The notes under the pieces are model-generated. The model ran no database searches. It worked only from the letters and a program-made list of their open reading frames with translations, and was not told where the DNA came from. From positions 6,944,001 to 7,008,000 of the forward strand of contig NZ_CP109027.1 of NCBI RefSeq assembly GCF_036226885.1: DNA of 64,000 bases, given 5' to 3'. Below, piece after piece: positions 17,383 to 26,424 of the stretch; the stretch's first letter is position 1; every line of letters starts with the position of its first letter. Source of the stretch: Streptomyces sp. NBC_00663 (GTDB taxonomy: Bacteria > Actinomycetota > Actinomycetes > Streptomycetales > Streptomycetaceae). A program made the translations under genes and the position numbers.

Positions 17383-19101
17383 CTACCGCGCCCCGGAGGT
17401 CTCCGGCAGCCGCGCCCCCGCCTTCTCCAGCGGGATCGCCTTGCCGTCCGAGCCCACGACCTCGCGGTCGCCCAGCGGCTCGTCGAGCTGCACGCTCTGG
17501 TGGTAGACCTTGGCGATCATGACGCAGACCTTGTCGGGCCACGGCGTCTCGGTGACCGTGACGGTCACCTTGTCCGAGCCCTCGACGGCCGCCGCCTTGT
17601 AGTCGGCGCACACCCCGCCCGTGAAGCTCACCGTCAGCTCCTTGCCGTCGGCGGAGTAGCCGTCCACCTGCACGTCCCGCGTGGCCGGCGCCGCGGTCGG
17701 CTCGTCGGAACCCGGCCCGGTCGGCCGCGGGCTCGGCGGGGCGGTCGGCTCACCCGTCGGCTCACCCGTCGGCTCACCGGTCGGCTCCGAGGACGGGGTG
17801 GCCGAGGCGATGTACTTCGGGTCGACCGCGGGATAGGTCACCGTGAAGGAGTCCTGCGCCCCCGACGCCTTCACCTCGAACAGCCAGGACGGCACCAGCG
17901 TCTGCCGCGCGTCCACATACTGCGCGGCAAGACCGAACACGGCCTTCTCGACGGTGATCGTGTCCTGCTTCGGCGTGCTGGGCGTGCCGGACGTCGACCC
18001 GCAGGGCGCCTCAAGGCGGTCCTTCAGCGGTACGGGACTGGCGCAGCCGCCGATCCCCATCCGATGGTCGGTCGCGGGCGCCGCGTTCATCAGCTCCAGG
18101 GCCTTCTCCGCACCCACGACCGGATATGTGTCGCCCTTCACCGGCGCCTTCAACTGACCGCTGCCGCCGACCACCTCACCCTGCGCGTTGACGGTGACCC
18201 CGGTCGTCCAGCCGTGCGTCGGCAGCCCGCCGACCACCGGATCGGCGTTCACGACCCGCTGCGCGCCCATGACCTGGCTCGCGTCGACCTTGGCGTCGTC
18301 CTGCCCGACCGCCTTCAGGACCGGCGCCGCCGCCTTCTTCGCGGCGTCCGCGCTCACCGGGTCGCCGGCCGGAGCGGCGGGGTCGCTCGCACACACCGTC
18401 TCGCTCTTGCAGTCGTCGGTGCCGGGCGCGTACCGGTGGAACGTCCACGTCCCCGGCGCGAGCTGGTTCACCTGGAGACTCGGCCCGGCGGCGTCCTGCC
18501 CGCCGACCTTCCACGCCTTCCCCTCCAGGACCGGCGTCCCGGCCACCCCGAGCGCCTCGGCCAGCCGGGCCACCTCGTCCTCGGTGACCTCGCCGGTGGC
18601 CCGGTACACGGGCGCGGAGTCGGGACCGTCCGGGAGCGTGCCGTCGGCCTGGTAGGTCACGCCGTACGGATTGGGCTCCCCGGGTGCGATACCGCCCGTA
18701 CCGCCGCCCTCGGTGTACCCGTCCAGGTGCAGCGGCGGGGGAGTGTCGTCGCCGGGCGCCCCGGACGTCGTACCGCCGCCGCCCGAGCCGCCTGCGGCAC
18801 CGGCGGCGAGATACGCCCCACCGCCGCCGACCAGCAGCACGGCGGCGGCGACGGAGGCGATGAGCACGGGGGACCGACGCCGTGCGGGGTGCTCGGCCTC
18901 GTCCCGTTCCGCCGTGGCCGCGACAACCGGCTCCTGAGAGTCACCGGTGTCTTCGGCGACCGTCTCGCCGGCCTCACCAGGCTCCTCGGCGACCGTCTCC
19001 TCGGCCGCCGTCTCCGTGGCCTCCTCGGCAGCCTCATCGGCGCCCGTGTCCCTGTCGACGACCTCGGCGTCGTCGTCGTTGTCGGGTCGCTCGGTGTTCA
19101 C
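17383..19101 (-). CDS. Membrane-anchored extracytoplasmic protein of unknown function
   Basis: 572 residues from the GTG at 19101, which has an excellent AAGGAG site 7 bases upstream. The first 75 residues are cytoplasmic and extremely acidic (runs of Glu, Asp, Ala and Thr). One membrane helix follows the RRRSPV stop-transfer (about 78-101), then a Gly/Ser linker and a large outer part with four cysteines in pairs (DDCKSETVC, GGCASP...APCGS). A Pro/Thr/Glu spacer with a four-fold PTGE repeat precedes a C-terminal ~90-residue domain containing two further cysteines (GGVCADY and DKVCVMI). It is conserved-looking and probably envelope-associated. I do not recognise the function. Confidence 0.85.
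   Translation of the reverse strand: MNTERPDNDDDAEVVDRDTGADEAAEEATETAAEETVAEEPGEAGETVAEDTGDSQEPVVAATAERDEAEHPARRRSPVLIASVAAAVLLVGGGGAYLAAGAAGGSGGGGTTSGAPGDDTPPPLHLDGYTEGGGTGGIAPGEPNPYGVTYQADGTLPDGPDSAPVYRATGEVTEDEVARLAEALGVAGTPVLEGKAWKVGGQDAAGPSLQVNQLAPGTWTFHRYAPGTDDCKSETVCASDPAAPAGDPVSADAAKKAAAPVLKAVGQDDAKVDASQVMGAQRVVNADPVVGGLPTHGWTTGVTVNAQGEVVGGSGQLKAPVKGDTYPVVGAEKALELMNAAPATDHRMGIGGCASPVPLKDRLEAPCGSTSGTPSTPKQDTITVEKAVFGLAAQYVDARQTLVPSWLFEVKASGAQDSFTVTYPAVDPKYIASATPSSEPTGEPTGEPTGEPTAPPSPRPTGPGSDEPTAAPATRDVQVDGYSADGKELTVSFTGGVCADYKAAAVEGSDKVTVTVTETPWPDKVCVMIAKVYHQSVQLDEPLGDREVVGSDGKAIPLEKAGARLPETSGAR
17744..17790 (+). repeat. 12-base tandem repeat encoding a PTGE spacer
   Basis: Four near-identical 12-base units inside the membrane-anchored protein gene encode the repeated tetrapeptide PTGE between two outer domains. 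It is a flexible wall-crossing spacer and prone to copy-number change. Confidence 0.8.
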
Positions 19102-19270
19102 CGCATCGCTCCTTCGGCCGCGCAACTGTCCCTATGACCCTGACCCGGCCCTGACAAAGAGACCGGCCGGAGGGTCGTATCCCGCATCCCCTTTACGGGG
19201 GACAGCGATGGGACGCAGCGGGGGAGCGCACGGTTCCCCTGAGGGCGCCGGTTTCAGCCGCCGTCTGTGC

Positions 19271-19480
19271 TCAGTCGCCGTAGTCCGACATCGCGTCCAG
19301 CAGCCGGGCGGACTTCGTCGGCACCGTCACCCCGTGGATGAGGGAGGGCGAGACCGGGAGGGAGGCGACCCGGTCGGGAGCGGCCCAGTGCGGGACCATC
19401 CGGGCGCAGTCCCCGCGCAGCGACGCCAGGTCGCCGTCGAGGTCGGCCGGAGCGGGGGCAGGGGCCTTGAGGTTCGTCAT
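19271..19480 (-). CDS. Small conserved protein of unknown function (69 residues)
   Basis: Begins MTNLKAPAPAPADL and ends SARLLDAMSDYGD. A Trp-containing core (DCARMVPHWAAPDRVASLP) looks like a compact helical domain. No strong ribosome site is visible before the ATG at 19480. I accept it because its composition fits real genes here, and I recall similar small proteins next to the sugar-kinase gene in other Streptomyces. It stands divergent to that kinase gene. Confidence 0.6.
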   Translation of the reverse strand: MTNLKAPAPAPADLDGDLASLRGDCARMVPHWAAPDRVASLPVSPSLIHGVTVPTKSARLLDAMSDYGD

Positions 19481-19613
19481 GGCGGCACCGTAGGCACGTC
19501 GGAGCCCGCGAAGAAAGATCTACTATCGGGTAGTTTTGGCCGCTTCAGAGGCCCGCGCGAACCAGGTAGCGTGAACTGTCAATCCAGTTTCTCCCCACAG
19601 GAGAGTCCACGCC

Positions 19614-20588
19614 GTGCGCATCGCAGTCACCGGCTCCATCGCCACCGACCACCTCATGACCTTCCCCGGGCGCTTCGCCGACCAGTTCGTCGCGGACCAG
19701 CTCCACACGGTCTCGCTCTCCTTCCTGGTCGACAACCTTGACGTACGCCGGGGCGGCGTAGGCGCGAACATCGCCTTCGGCATGGGTCAACTGGGCACCG
19801 AGCCGATCCTGGTCGGCGCCGCAGGCTTCGACTTCGACGAGTACCGGGCGTGGCTGGACCGCCACGGCGTCGACACCGCCTCGGTCCGTATCTCCGAGAC
19901 CCTGCACACCGCCCGCTTCGTCTGCACCACTGACGCCGACCACAACCAGATCGGCTCCTTCTACACCGGTGCGATGAGCGAGGCCCGCCTCATCGAGCTC
20001 AAGACCGTCTCGGACCGCGTCGGCGGCCTCGACCTGGTCCTCATCGGCGCCGACGACCCGGAGGCGATGCTCCGCCACACGGAGGAGTGCCGCTCCCGCT
20101 CCATCCCCTTCGCCGCGGACTTCTCCCAGCAGATCGCCCGGATGAACGGCGACGAGATCCGCGTCCTGCTGGAGGGTGCCACGTACCTCTTCTCCAACGA
20201 GTACGAGAAGGGGCTCATCGAGTCCAAGACCGGCTGGACGGACGCCGAGATCCTGGAGAAGGTCGGCCACCGGGTCACCACGCTCGGCTCGCGGGGCGTA
20301 CGGATCGAGAAGACCGGTGAGGAGCCGATCGTCGTCGGCTGCGCCGAGGAGGAGCGCAAGGCCGACCCGACCGGTGTGGGCGACGCGTTCCGCGCCGGGT
20401 TCCTGTCGGGTCTGGCCTGGGGCGTCTCGCTGGAGCGGGCGGCCCAGGTGGGCTGCATGCTGGCGACCCTCGTCATCGAGACCGTGGGCACACAGGAGTA
20501 CCAGCTGCGCCGCGGCCACTTCATGGAGCGCTTCACCAAGGCCTACGGCGACGAGGCCGCGGCCGAGGTGCAGAAGCACCTGGCGTAA
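19614..20588 (+). CDS. PfkB-family carbohydrate kinase (adenosine-kinase-like)
   Basis: 324 residues from the GTG at 19614, with an AGGAGAG site. The ribokinase fold is marked by the N-terminal GSIATDHLMTFPGRF, the glycine pair RRGGVGANIAFGMGQLG, and the C-terminal ATP/anion-hole motif DPTGVGDAFRAGF with the catalytic Asp. Substrate is not proven from sequence. Actinobacterial members of this subgroup act as adenosine kinases. It is convergent with the desulfurase gene, with only 3 bases between the stops. Gene order erpA, small protein, PfkB kinase, desulfurase matches my memory of the conserved block before the cytochrome oxidase genes in Streptomyces. Confidence 0.9.
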   Translation: MRIAVTGSIATDHLMTFPGRFADQFVADQLHTVSLSFLVDNLDVRRGGVGANIAFGMGQLGTEPILVGAAGFDFDEYRAWLDRHGVDTASVRISETLHTARFVCTTDADHNQIGSFYTGAMSEARLIELKTVSDRVGGLDLVLIGADDPEAMLRHTEECRSRSIPFAADFSQQIARMNGDEIRVLLEGATYLFSNEYEKGLIESKTGWTDAEILEKVGHRVTTLGSRGVRIEKTGEEPIVVGCAEEERKADPTGVGDAFRAGFLSGLAWGVSLERAAQVGCMLATLVIETVGTQEYQLRRGHFMERFTKAYGDEAAAEVQKHLA

Positions 20589-20591
20589 GCC

Positions 20592-21956
20592 TCAGGAGGT
20601 CCGGCGGACGAGATAGGCCGTCCCCTTGTCCGCCGGCTCCTCACCCACGTACTCCTGCTCCCGCATCTCGCACCACGCCGGGATGTCGAGGCGGGCCGCC
20701 TCGTCGTCCGACAGCACCCGCACGAGGCCGCCCACCGGCACGTCGCCGATGACCTTGGCCAGCTCGATGACCGGGATCGGGCAGCGCTTGCCGAGGGCGT
20801 CGACGAGGAGTTCGTCCGCACGGACGACCGCCACCGGCATCGGCGCGCCCAGCTTCTCCCGTACGCCGTTCACCACACCCGGCAGCACGGCGAGGAACCT
20901 CTCCACATCCTCCGCCGCGGTCCCCGCCGGCAGCGAGACCCGCACATTCCCCTCACTCAGCACTCCCATCGCCTTCAGCACATGGCTGGGCGTCAGCGTG
21001 CTGCTGGTGCAGGACGAACCGGAGGAAACGGAGAAGCCCTCCCGGTCCAGCTCGTGCAGCAGGGTCTCCCCGTCGACATAGAGACAGGAGAAGGTGACGA
21101 TCCCGGGCAGCCGCCGCTCCGGATCGCCGACCACCTCCACGTCCGCGACCAGCTCCGGCACCCGCGCCCGGATCCGCTCCGTCAGCTCCCGCAGCCGTAC
21201 CGCCTCTTGAGCGGCCTCGGCCCGCACGGCTCGCAGCGAGGCCGCCGCCGCGACGATCGCCGGGAGGTTCTCGAAGCCGTATCCCCTCTCGTCCACCGGC
21301 CCTTGAGCGGCGAACCGCACGCCCTTGCGGACGACCAGCAGCCCGACTCCGGCGGGTCCACCCCATTTGTGCGCACTGGCCGTCAGCAACGACCACTGGC
21401 CCTCGACCGGTCCCCACCCCAGCGACTGCGCCGCATCCACCAGCAACGGCACCCCGGCCGCCCGGCACAGCTCGGCGACCTCCGACACCGGCTGTTCGGT
21501 GCCCACCTCGTGGTTGGCCGACTGCAGACAGGCGAGCGCGGTGTCCTCCTGGAGCGCGGCGGCACAGTCGGAGGCGTCCACCCGCCCCGCCCGGTCGACC
21601 GGCACCCGGGTGACGGAACCGCCCTCCTTCTCGTGGAGTTCGGCGGAATGGAGCACGGAGGAGTGCTCGACGGATGACACGACCAGGTGGCGTCCGACGC
21701 GTCGTCGTCCGGCCAGAGCTCCCGCGATCCCGCTGTGCACAGCGTGCGTCCCCGAAGGGGTGAAGCCGAGCTCGTCCGGTCGGCACCCCACCGCCTCGGC
21801 AGCGGCTTCCCGGGCGGCGTCGAGCAGCATGCGAGCCCGCCGGCCTTCCCGGTACAACCGCGCGGGATCAGCCCACCCTTCATCGAGCGAGGCCAACAGG
21901 GCCTGACGAGCAACGGGGTGGAGAGGGGCGCCGGAAGCGGCATCGAAGTAGGACAC
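20592..21956 (-). CDS. Cysteine desulfurase fused to a TusA-like sulfur-carrier domain
   Basis: 454 residues from a GTG start. The PLP-dependent NifS/IscS-type domain has Lys197 in TASAHKWGGPAGVG, the substrate-loop GTHAVHSG and SSVEHSSVL, and the sulfur-accepting Cys316 in SSGSSCTSSTL. After about residue 380 comes a TusA/SirA domain whose persulfide Cys392 lies in GKRCPIPVIELAKVI. The fusion would pass sulfur within one chain, from cysteine via Cys316 to Cys392, for thiolation or cofactor synthesis. Both domains look intact. It is the last core gene before the polyketide cluster. Confidence 0.93.
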   Translation of the reverse strand: MSYFDAASGAPLHPVARQALLASLDEGWADPARLYREGRRARMLLDAAREAAAEAVGCRPDELGFTPSGTHAVHSGIAGALAGRRRVGRHLVVSSVEHSSVLHSAELHEKEGGSVTRVPVDRAGRVDASDCAAALQEDTALACLQSANHEVGTEQPVSEVAELCRAAGVPLLVDAAQSLGWGPVEGQWSLLTASAHKWGGPAGVGLLVVRKGVRFAAQGPVDERGYGFENLPAIVAAAASLRAVRAEAAQEAVRLRELTERIRARVPELVADVEVVGDPERRLPGIVTFSCLYVDGETLLHELDREGFSVSSGSSCTSSTLTPSHVLKAMGVLSEGNVRVSLPAGTAAEDVERFLAVLPGVVNGVREKLGAPMPVAVVRADELLVDALGKRCPIPVIELAKVIGDVPVGGLVRVLSDDEAARLDIPAWCEMREQEYVGEEPADKGTAYLVRRTS

Positions 21957-22123
21957 ACAGCAACGCTAAGGCCTGCGACGACACGGTCGCGCCGGCCCGG
22001 ATCGCATCGAACCGCCACTTCCGTTCCCCCTACAGCGAACACCTTGATCATCGGATGCCGGTCCGTAAGGGTGGATGCGGGAGGCGTCCGCGGCCGGACG
22101 CGTCCGTCAGGGCGACAGAACGG

Positions 22124-22918
22124 ATGGAGCACATGACTGACGTGCAAGAGTTGAGGCACCGCTGGGTCAGGGAGTTCGCCTCTTCTCCGAACAGCGACAT
22201 CACCGTCGTCTGCTTTCCGCACGCGGGAGGATCGGCCAGCTATTTCCAGCCGTTGTCCGCTCGGCTGACACCCCGTGCCGAGGTGGTCGCGTTGCAGTAC
22301 CCGGGGCGTCAGGACCGTCGGCGGGAGCCCCCGCTCACCAGCGTCGACGAGCTGGTGGACGGGATAACCGGGGCGCTGCGCGCGCTCACCGACCGGCCGA
22401 TGGTGTTCTTCGGGCACAGCATGGGCGGCACACTCGCCTTCGAGACCGCGCGACGTATGGAGGCGGAGCTCGGCGAGCGCCTGCTCGGGCTGGTCGTCTC
22501 GGGGCGCCGGGCGCCCAGCAGCGTGCGCCGGGACACGGTGCACCTGCGGAACGACGCGGGGCTCATCGCCGAGATACGCAAACTGGAGGGAACCGCGTCG
22601 GCGCTGCTGGACGACGAGGACGTGGTGTCGATGATCCTGCCCGCGCTCCGCGCCGACTACACCGCGGTCGAGCAGTACGTATACCGGCCGGGGCCGGCGC
22701 TGAGCCGTCCCCTGCACGTGTACATCGGTGACGCCGATCCGCAGGTGCGCGCGGACGAGGCCGAGGCGTGGGCCGAGCACACGAGCGCGGACTTCCGGAT
22801 CAGGACCTTCCGGGGCGGTCACTTCTATCTGGCCGAGCAGAGCGACCAGGTGATCGCCGCGCTGCGCGAGGACATGGCGGTCTTTCAGGAGCGCTTGCGG
22901 GTCGACGCGGAGCGCTGA
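22124..22918 (+). CDS. Type II thioesterase (editing) of the polyketide cluster
   Basis: 264 residues. The alpha/beta hydrolase fold has Ser99 in FFGHSMGGTLAFE, an acidic residue in YIGDADPQV and His233 in GGHFYLAEQ. The N-terminus VVCFPHAGGSASYFQPL is the standard type II thioesterase opening. Such enzymes hydrolyse wrong or stalled acyl groups from ACPs, and their genes lie in or beside modular PKS clusters. The start could be ATG 22124 or ATG 22133; the latter has GGAG only 3 bases before it. It is the first recognisable cluster gene and points toward the biosynthetic genes. Confidence 0.9.
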   Translation: MEHMTDVQELRHRWVREFASSPNSDITVVCFPHAGGSASYFQPLSARLTPRAEVVALQYPGRQDRRREPPLTSVDELVDGITGALRALTDRPMVFFGHSMGGTLAFETARRMEAELGERLLGLVVSGRRAPSSVRRDTVHLRNDAGLIAEIRKLEGTASALLDDEDVVSMILPALRADYTAVEQYVYRPGPALSRPLHVYIGDADPQVRADEAEAWAEHTSADFRIRTFRGGHFYLAEQSDQVIAALREDMAVFQERLRVDAER

Positions 22919-22966
22919 CCGGGGCGGGGTGGGCACGCGCGGGCCGCGGTGGCGCGTGCCCCCAGG

Positions 22967-24517
22967 TCAGCGAGTGCCGGCGAAACGGGCGGTCAGTTCC
23001 CGCTTCAGCACTTTGCCGCTCGGCCCGAGAGGAAAGTCCTCGACGAACTCCACCAGGCGCGGGTACTTGTGCCCGGCCATCCGCTCCCGGCTCCAGGACA
23101 CGATGTCCGCGGCCAGTGCCGGATCCGCCGGCGCGCCCGCCCTCGTCCGTACCACGGCGCACACCTCCTCGCCGTAGGTGTGGTCGGGGACACCGATGAC
23201 CGCGACCTCGGCGATGGCCGGATGGCGCATGAGCACCTCCTCGACCTCTCGCGGGTAGACGTTGTAGCCGCCGCGCAGCACCATGTCCTTCTTGCGGTCG
23301 ACGATGGTCAGGTATCCGTCGGCGTCCTTGACCCCCAGGTCACCGGAGCGGAACCAGCCGTCGACCAGCACGGCCGCCGTGGCCTCGGGCTGGTTGAGGT
23401 AGCCGGCCATCACGTTGTGGCCGCGTACGACGATCTCGCCCACCTCGCCCGCCGGCAGCAGCTCGACGCGGTCCTCGACGTCGGCCGCGGCGATCTCCGC
23501 CTCGACGCCCCAGATGGGGCGTCCCACGGTGCCGGGCCTGCGCGGCCACGCCTTCTGGTTGTACGCCACCACCGGCGACGTCTCCGTGAGGCCGTACCCC
23601 TCGTAGATCGGGCAGCCGTAGGTCTCCTGGAAGTCCTCCAGCACCTTGACCGGCAGCGCCGACCCGCCGGAGAAGGCTCGGTCGAGCGCGGGGCGACGGG
23701 TGTCCTGGGCGGCGGCGTCGAGGAGGGCGAGGTACATGGTCGGCACGCCCATGAACACCGTGCACCCCTCGGTCACCATGAGGTCGAGCGCGCCGGGGCC
23801 GTCGAAGCGGGGCATGAGGACCAGGGTGCCGCCGGCCAGGAAACAGGCGCTCATGCCACACGTCTGGCCGAAGGTATGGAACAGCGGGAGGCAGCCCAGC
23901 AGGACGTCGTCGGGGCCGAGATCGAACGGGGAGCGCATCGTGGTGCTGACGTTCATCACCAGGTTGAGATGGGTGATCATCGCGCCCTTGGGCTTGCCGG
24001 TGGTGCCCGAGGTGTACAGCACCAGCGCCAGATCGCCGGGCGCACGGGGCACCGGGCGGTCCACAGGTGCCGCCCGCTCGGCGAGGACATCCAGCCGGGG
24101 CGGACCGCAGTGGGCCTGCGTGCCGTCCTCGACCATGACGGTGAGCAGCGGAACCCCTGCCACCTCCGCCGCCTTGGCCCCCTCCGTCAGCATGGGGGCC
24201 GCGCACACCAACGCCTTCGCCTCGGAGTCGGACAGCACGTGGACGATCTCGTCGGCGCGCAGCAGACCGTGTACCGGGACCGCCACGGCGCCGAGCGCCA
24301 GTACGCCGTAGTACGCCATCGGGAAGTGCGGTGAGTTGGGCAGCAGCAGGGCGATCCGGTCGCCCGGACGCACGCCGTGCTCGCGCAGCACCGCCGCGTA
24401 CCGCCGGGCGGCGTGCCACAGCTCGGCATAGCTGATCCGCTCCGGGCCGAAGACGAGCGCCGTGTGTCCCGCACGCCGCTCGGCGGACTCGGCGAGGACG
24501 GACGCCGCCGTCAGCAT
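22967..24517 (-). CDS. Acyl-CoA ligase (ANL superfamily), probable 5-aminolevulinate-CoA ligase of the C5N pathway
   Basis: 516 residues. The adenylation signature LYTSGTTGKPKGAMITH is at about 168-184, with GYGLTETSP, SGDLG and the A8 hinge DRKKDMVLRGGYNVYPREVE. The C-terminal Lys of GPSGKVLKREL (about residue 502) is present, so both half-reactions should work. The start ATG overlaps the stop of the upstream ANL gene (TGATG), giving a coupled two-gene operon. In known C5N pathways an acyl-CoA ligase activates 5-aminolevulinate, which then cyclises to 2-amino-3-hydroxycyclopent-2-enone. Assignment to this step relies on the neighbouring aminolevulinate synthase and second ligase; a fatty-acid or dicarboxylate ligase is an alternative. 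Confidence 0.85.
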   Translation of the reverse strand: MLTAASVLAESAERRAGHTALVFGPERISYAELWHAARRYAAVLREHGVRPGDRIALLLPNSPHFPMAYYGVLALGAVAVPVHGLLRADEIVHVLSDSEAKALVCAAPMLTEGAKAAEVAGVPLLTVMVEDGTQAHCGPPRLDVLAERAAPVDRPVPRAPGDLALVLYTSGTTGKPKGAMITHLNLVMNVSTTMRSPFDLGPDDVLLGCLPLFHTFGQTCGMSACFLAGGTLVLMPRFDGPGALDLMVTEGCTVFMGVPTMYLALLDAAAQDTRRPALDRAFSGGSALPVKVLEDFQETYGCPIYEGYGLTETSPVVAYNQKAWPRRPGTVGRPIWGVEAEIAAADVEDRVELLPAGEVGEIVVRGHNVMAGYLNQPEATAAVLVDGWFRSGDLGVKDADGYLTIVDRKKDMVLRGGYNVYPREVEEVLMRHPAIAEVAVIGVPDHTYGEEVCAVVRTRAGAPADPALAADIVSWSRERMAGHKYPRLVEFVEDFPLGPSGKVLKRELTARFAGTR

Positions 24518-26061
24518 CAGGCCGTGCCGGTGTGCGACGCGGCCAGGGCCTGCTTGTCCGGCTTGCCCGCACCGGTCAGGGGCAGGGTGTCGTGGAAGGT
24601 GACCAGGGCGGGCACGTGCTTCGGCGACAGTTCGGCGGCGACATGGCCGATCAGGGCCTCGGCGTCCGAGTTCGCGTCCGGCCGGACCACGACGGCGGCG
24701 TGGATGTGCTCCACCCGGTCGTCGTCCACCACGCAGTACACCGCGGCCTGGGCGACGCCCGGGTGGCTCAGCAGCGCGTTCTCCACATCGATGGGATGGA
24801 CCTTGATGCCGTTGGTCTTCATCACCTCGCCCATCCGGCCGTGCAGACGCAGCAGACCGCTCTCGTCGACGGAGCCGAGGTCGCCGGTGTGCACCCAGCC
24901 GTCGCGGACGGTCGCCGCGGTGAGCTCCGGGTCGCCCCAGTAGCCGAGCATGTTGAAGGGGGTGCGCACACACACCTCGCCGACCTCGCCGACGGCGAGG
25001 TCACGATGGTCGTCCACGTCACGGATGCGCACCTCGGCGGTCAGCCGGCCGACGGTTCGGCGCAGTTCGGGGTCGAAGTGGTCCGGCGGGATGAGCACGC
25101 TGATGCCGCTGGTCTCGGTGGTTCCGTAGAACTGCAGAAGCACCGGTCCGAAGGCCTCGACGGCCTCGGCCAGCCGGGCCGGGGAGGCGGCGCAGCCGCC
25201 GTAGGAGATGACCCTGATGCTCGACCGGTCGGTGGTGGCGAGATCCGGGTGGTCGACCAGCATGTACAGCTGTGGCGGGGTGACGGTGAGCGCGGAGACG
25301 CGGTGCCGTTCGACCGCGCGCAGCACCTCTCCCGGCTCGAACCTGTCGTGCAGGACCACCGTCCCGCCGGAGGCCAGGGCGAGGTCGACGCCGGAGCCGT
25401 TGGAGTGGCTCACCGGCAGGGTCGACAGGTACACGATGGGTTCCGGGGACTGGAGGCCCGCCTGGAGGTAGAGGCTGCGCACGCGGTAGGGCAGGGTGAC
25501 GCCCTTGGGCTTGCCGCTGGTGCCGCTGGTGTAGAGCACCACGGCCGGCTGCTCGGGGTCGGCCTCGACGGCGCCGAGGTCGAAGACGTCCGGGTCGCCC
25601 GTCGAGAGGTCCAGGACATCGGGTCCGAGGGCGCCGAGCGCGGCCAGCCGCGGCGGCTCGGACAGCCCGTCGCACAGCTCGCGGGCCAGGTCGAGGTTCT
25701 CCTTGTCGACGGCGAGGAACGCCGCCCGGGTCGCGCCGAGGATCTCGCGCCGGGCGGCGGCGGCCAGCTGGTCGGTGGGGTCCACCGCGTTCGTGGAGTG
25801 CAGATGCACCACGGTGGCCCCGGCGAGGTTGGCCGCATAGCGGAGAATTACGGTCGCCGGGGTATTGGTGACGGTCAGCACCGCCACAATCGGAATCGCA
25901 CCTTCCGAAAAATGCCGACGCAGGACTTCCGCCGCCGAGAGAACCGTCCTGGAGAACTCGCCCGCGGTCAGCTCCTCATCTTCCCGCCACAGCGCGATCC
26001 GGTCGGGATCGGGTGCCAGAGCTTCCAGCACCCGGCGGACGTAATTCTCGTTCGAAGACAC
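24517..26061 (-). CDS. ANL adenylating enzyme, probable C5N amide synthetase
   Basis: 514 residues from the GTG at 26061, preceded by a strong GAGGGGGAG ribosome site. A3 motif YTSGTSGKPKGVT at 177-189, A5-like FYGTTETSG, TGDLG, and the hinge GRMGEVMKTNGIKVHPIDVE; the final Lys lies in TGAGKPDKQAL. The polar, shortened N-terminal part and the YTSGTSG variant resemble amide synthetases that join a carboxylic acid to C5N. It overlaps the downstream ligase by one base. The upstream gap is shared with the divergent aminolevulinate synthase gene. The order of the two ligases in the pathway could be reversed. Confidence 0.8.
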   Translation of the reverse strand: MSSNENYVRRVLEALAPDPDRIALWREDEELTAGEFSRTVLSAAEVLRRHFSEGAIPIVAVLTVTNTPATVILRYAANLAGATVVHLHSTNAVDPTDQLAAAARREILGATRAAFLAVDKENLDLARELCDGLSEPPRLAALGALGPDVLDLSTGDPDVFDLGAVEADPEQPAVVLYTSGTSGKPKGVTLPYRVRSLYLQAGLQSPEPIVYLSTLPVSHSNGSGVDLALASGGTVVLHDRFEPGEVLRAVERHRVSALTVTPPQLYMLVDHPDLATTDRSSIRVISYGGCAASPARLAEAVEAFGPVLLQFYGTTETSGISVLIPPDHFDPELRRTVGRLTAEVRIRDVDDHRDLAVGEVGEVCVRTPFNMLGYWGDPELTAATVRDGWVHTGDLGSVDESGLLRLHGRMGEVMKTNGIKVHPIDVENALLSHPGVAQAAVYCVVDDDRVEHIHAAVVVRPDANSDAEALIGHVAAELSPKHVPALVTFHDTLPLTGAGKPDKQALAASHTGTA

Positions 26062-26424
26062 CGGAACTCCCCCTCGCAACGCATTTCGGTCGATGCAGGA
26101 TTGCACGCCCGCATGGCCGAGGCAACAGTGGGTGAACACCTGTCGGGTTCTCCGCATAGGCCCGAGTTGCCGTTTGTGTATGTTAAATAAGTGCCGTCCG
26201 AAAGTAGGTTGTACGCCGCCGGGTGACGGTGATATACAAGCGTGGCGTCCCTGTGCCTCCTCGAAAACGAGGACGGCGAATCGCTGGTATCCGGCCGATT
26301 CCATGGGTGACGCGTTCAGTCGGATCGATCCGAAGTCGGCGCCGTGGGGCGGTCCTGTACAGATCCGCTCAGTCGCCCGTATGTGCACGTGGCCTCAGTC
26401 AGCCCGAAAGCGAAGCGAGTAGAC
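26062..26424. promoter_or_regulatory. Divergent intergenic region between the ANL operon and the aminolevulinate synthase gene
   Basis: 363 bases without a convincing gene. It must hold promoters for both directions. Around 26175-26195 there is a TA-rich patch, unusual for this genome and a likely promoter core, although no clean -35/-10 pair with 17-base spacing could be assigned. A perfect 6-base-pair hairpin with an AAAA loop lies at 26258-26273, in the probable leader of the synthase mRNA. A short GGTG-AA-CACC inverted repeat near 26131 could be an operator half-site. Small frames here lack ribosome sites. Confidence 0.5.

Noticed and set aside
17744..17790. Possible CRISPR-like short repeats
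   Set aside because: The 12-base units have no spacers and lie in frame inside a gene, encoding a PTGE linker.
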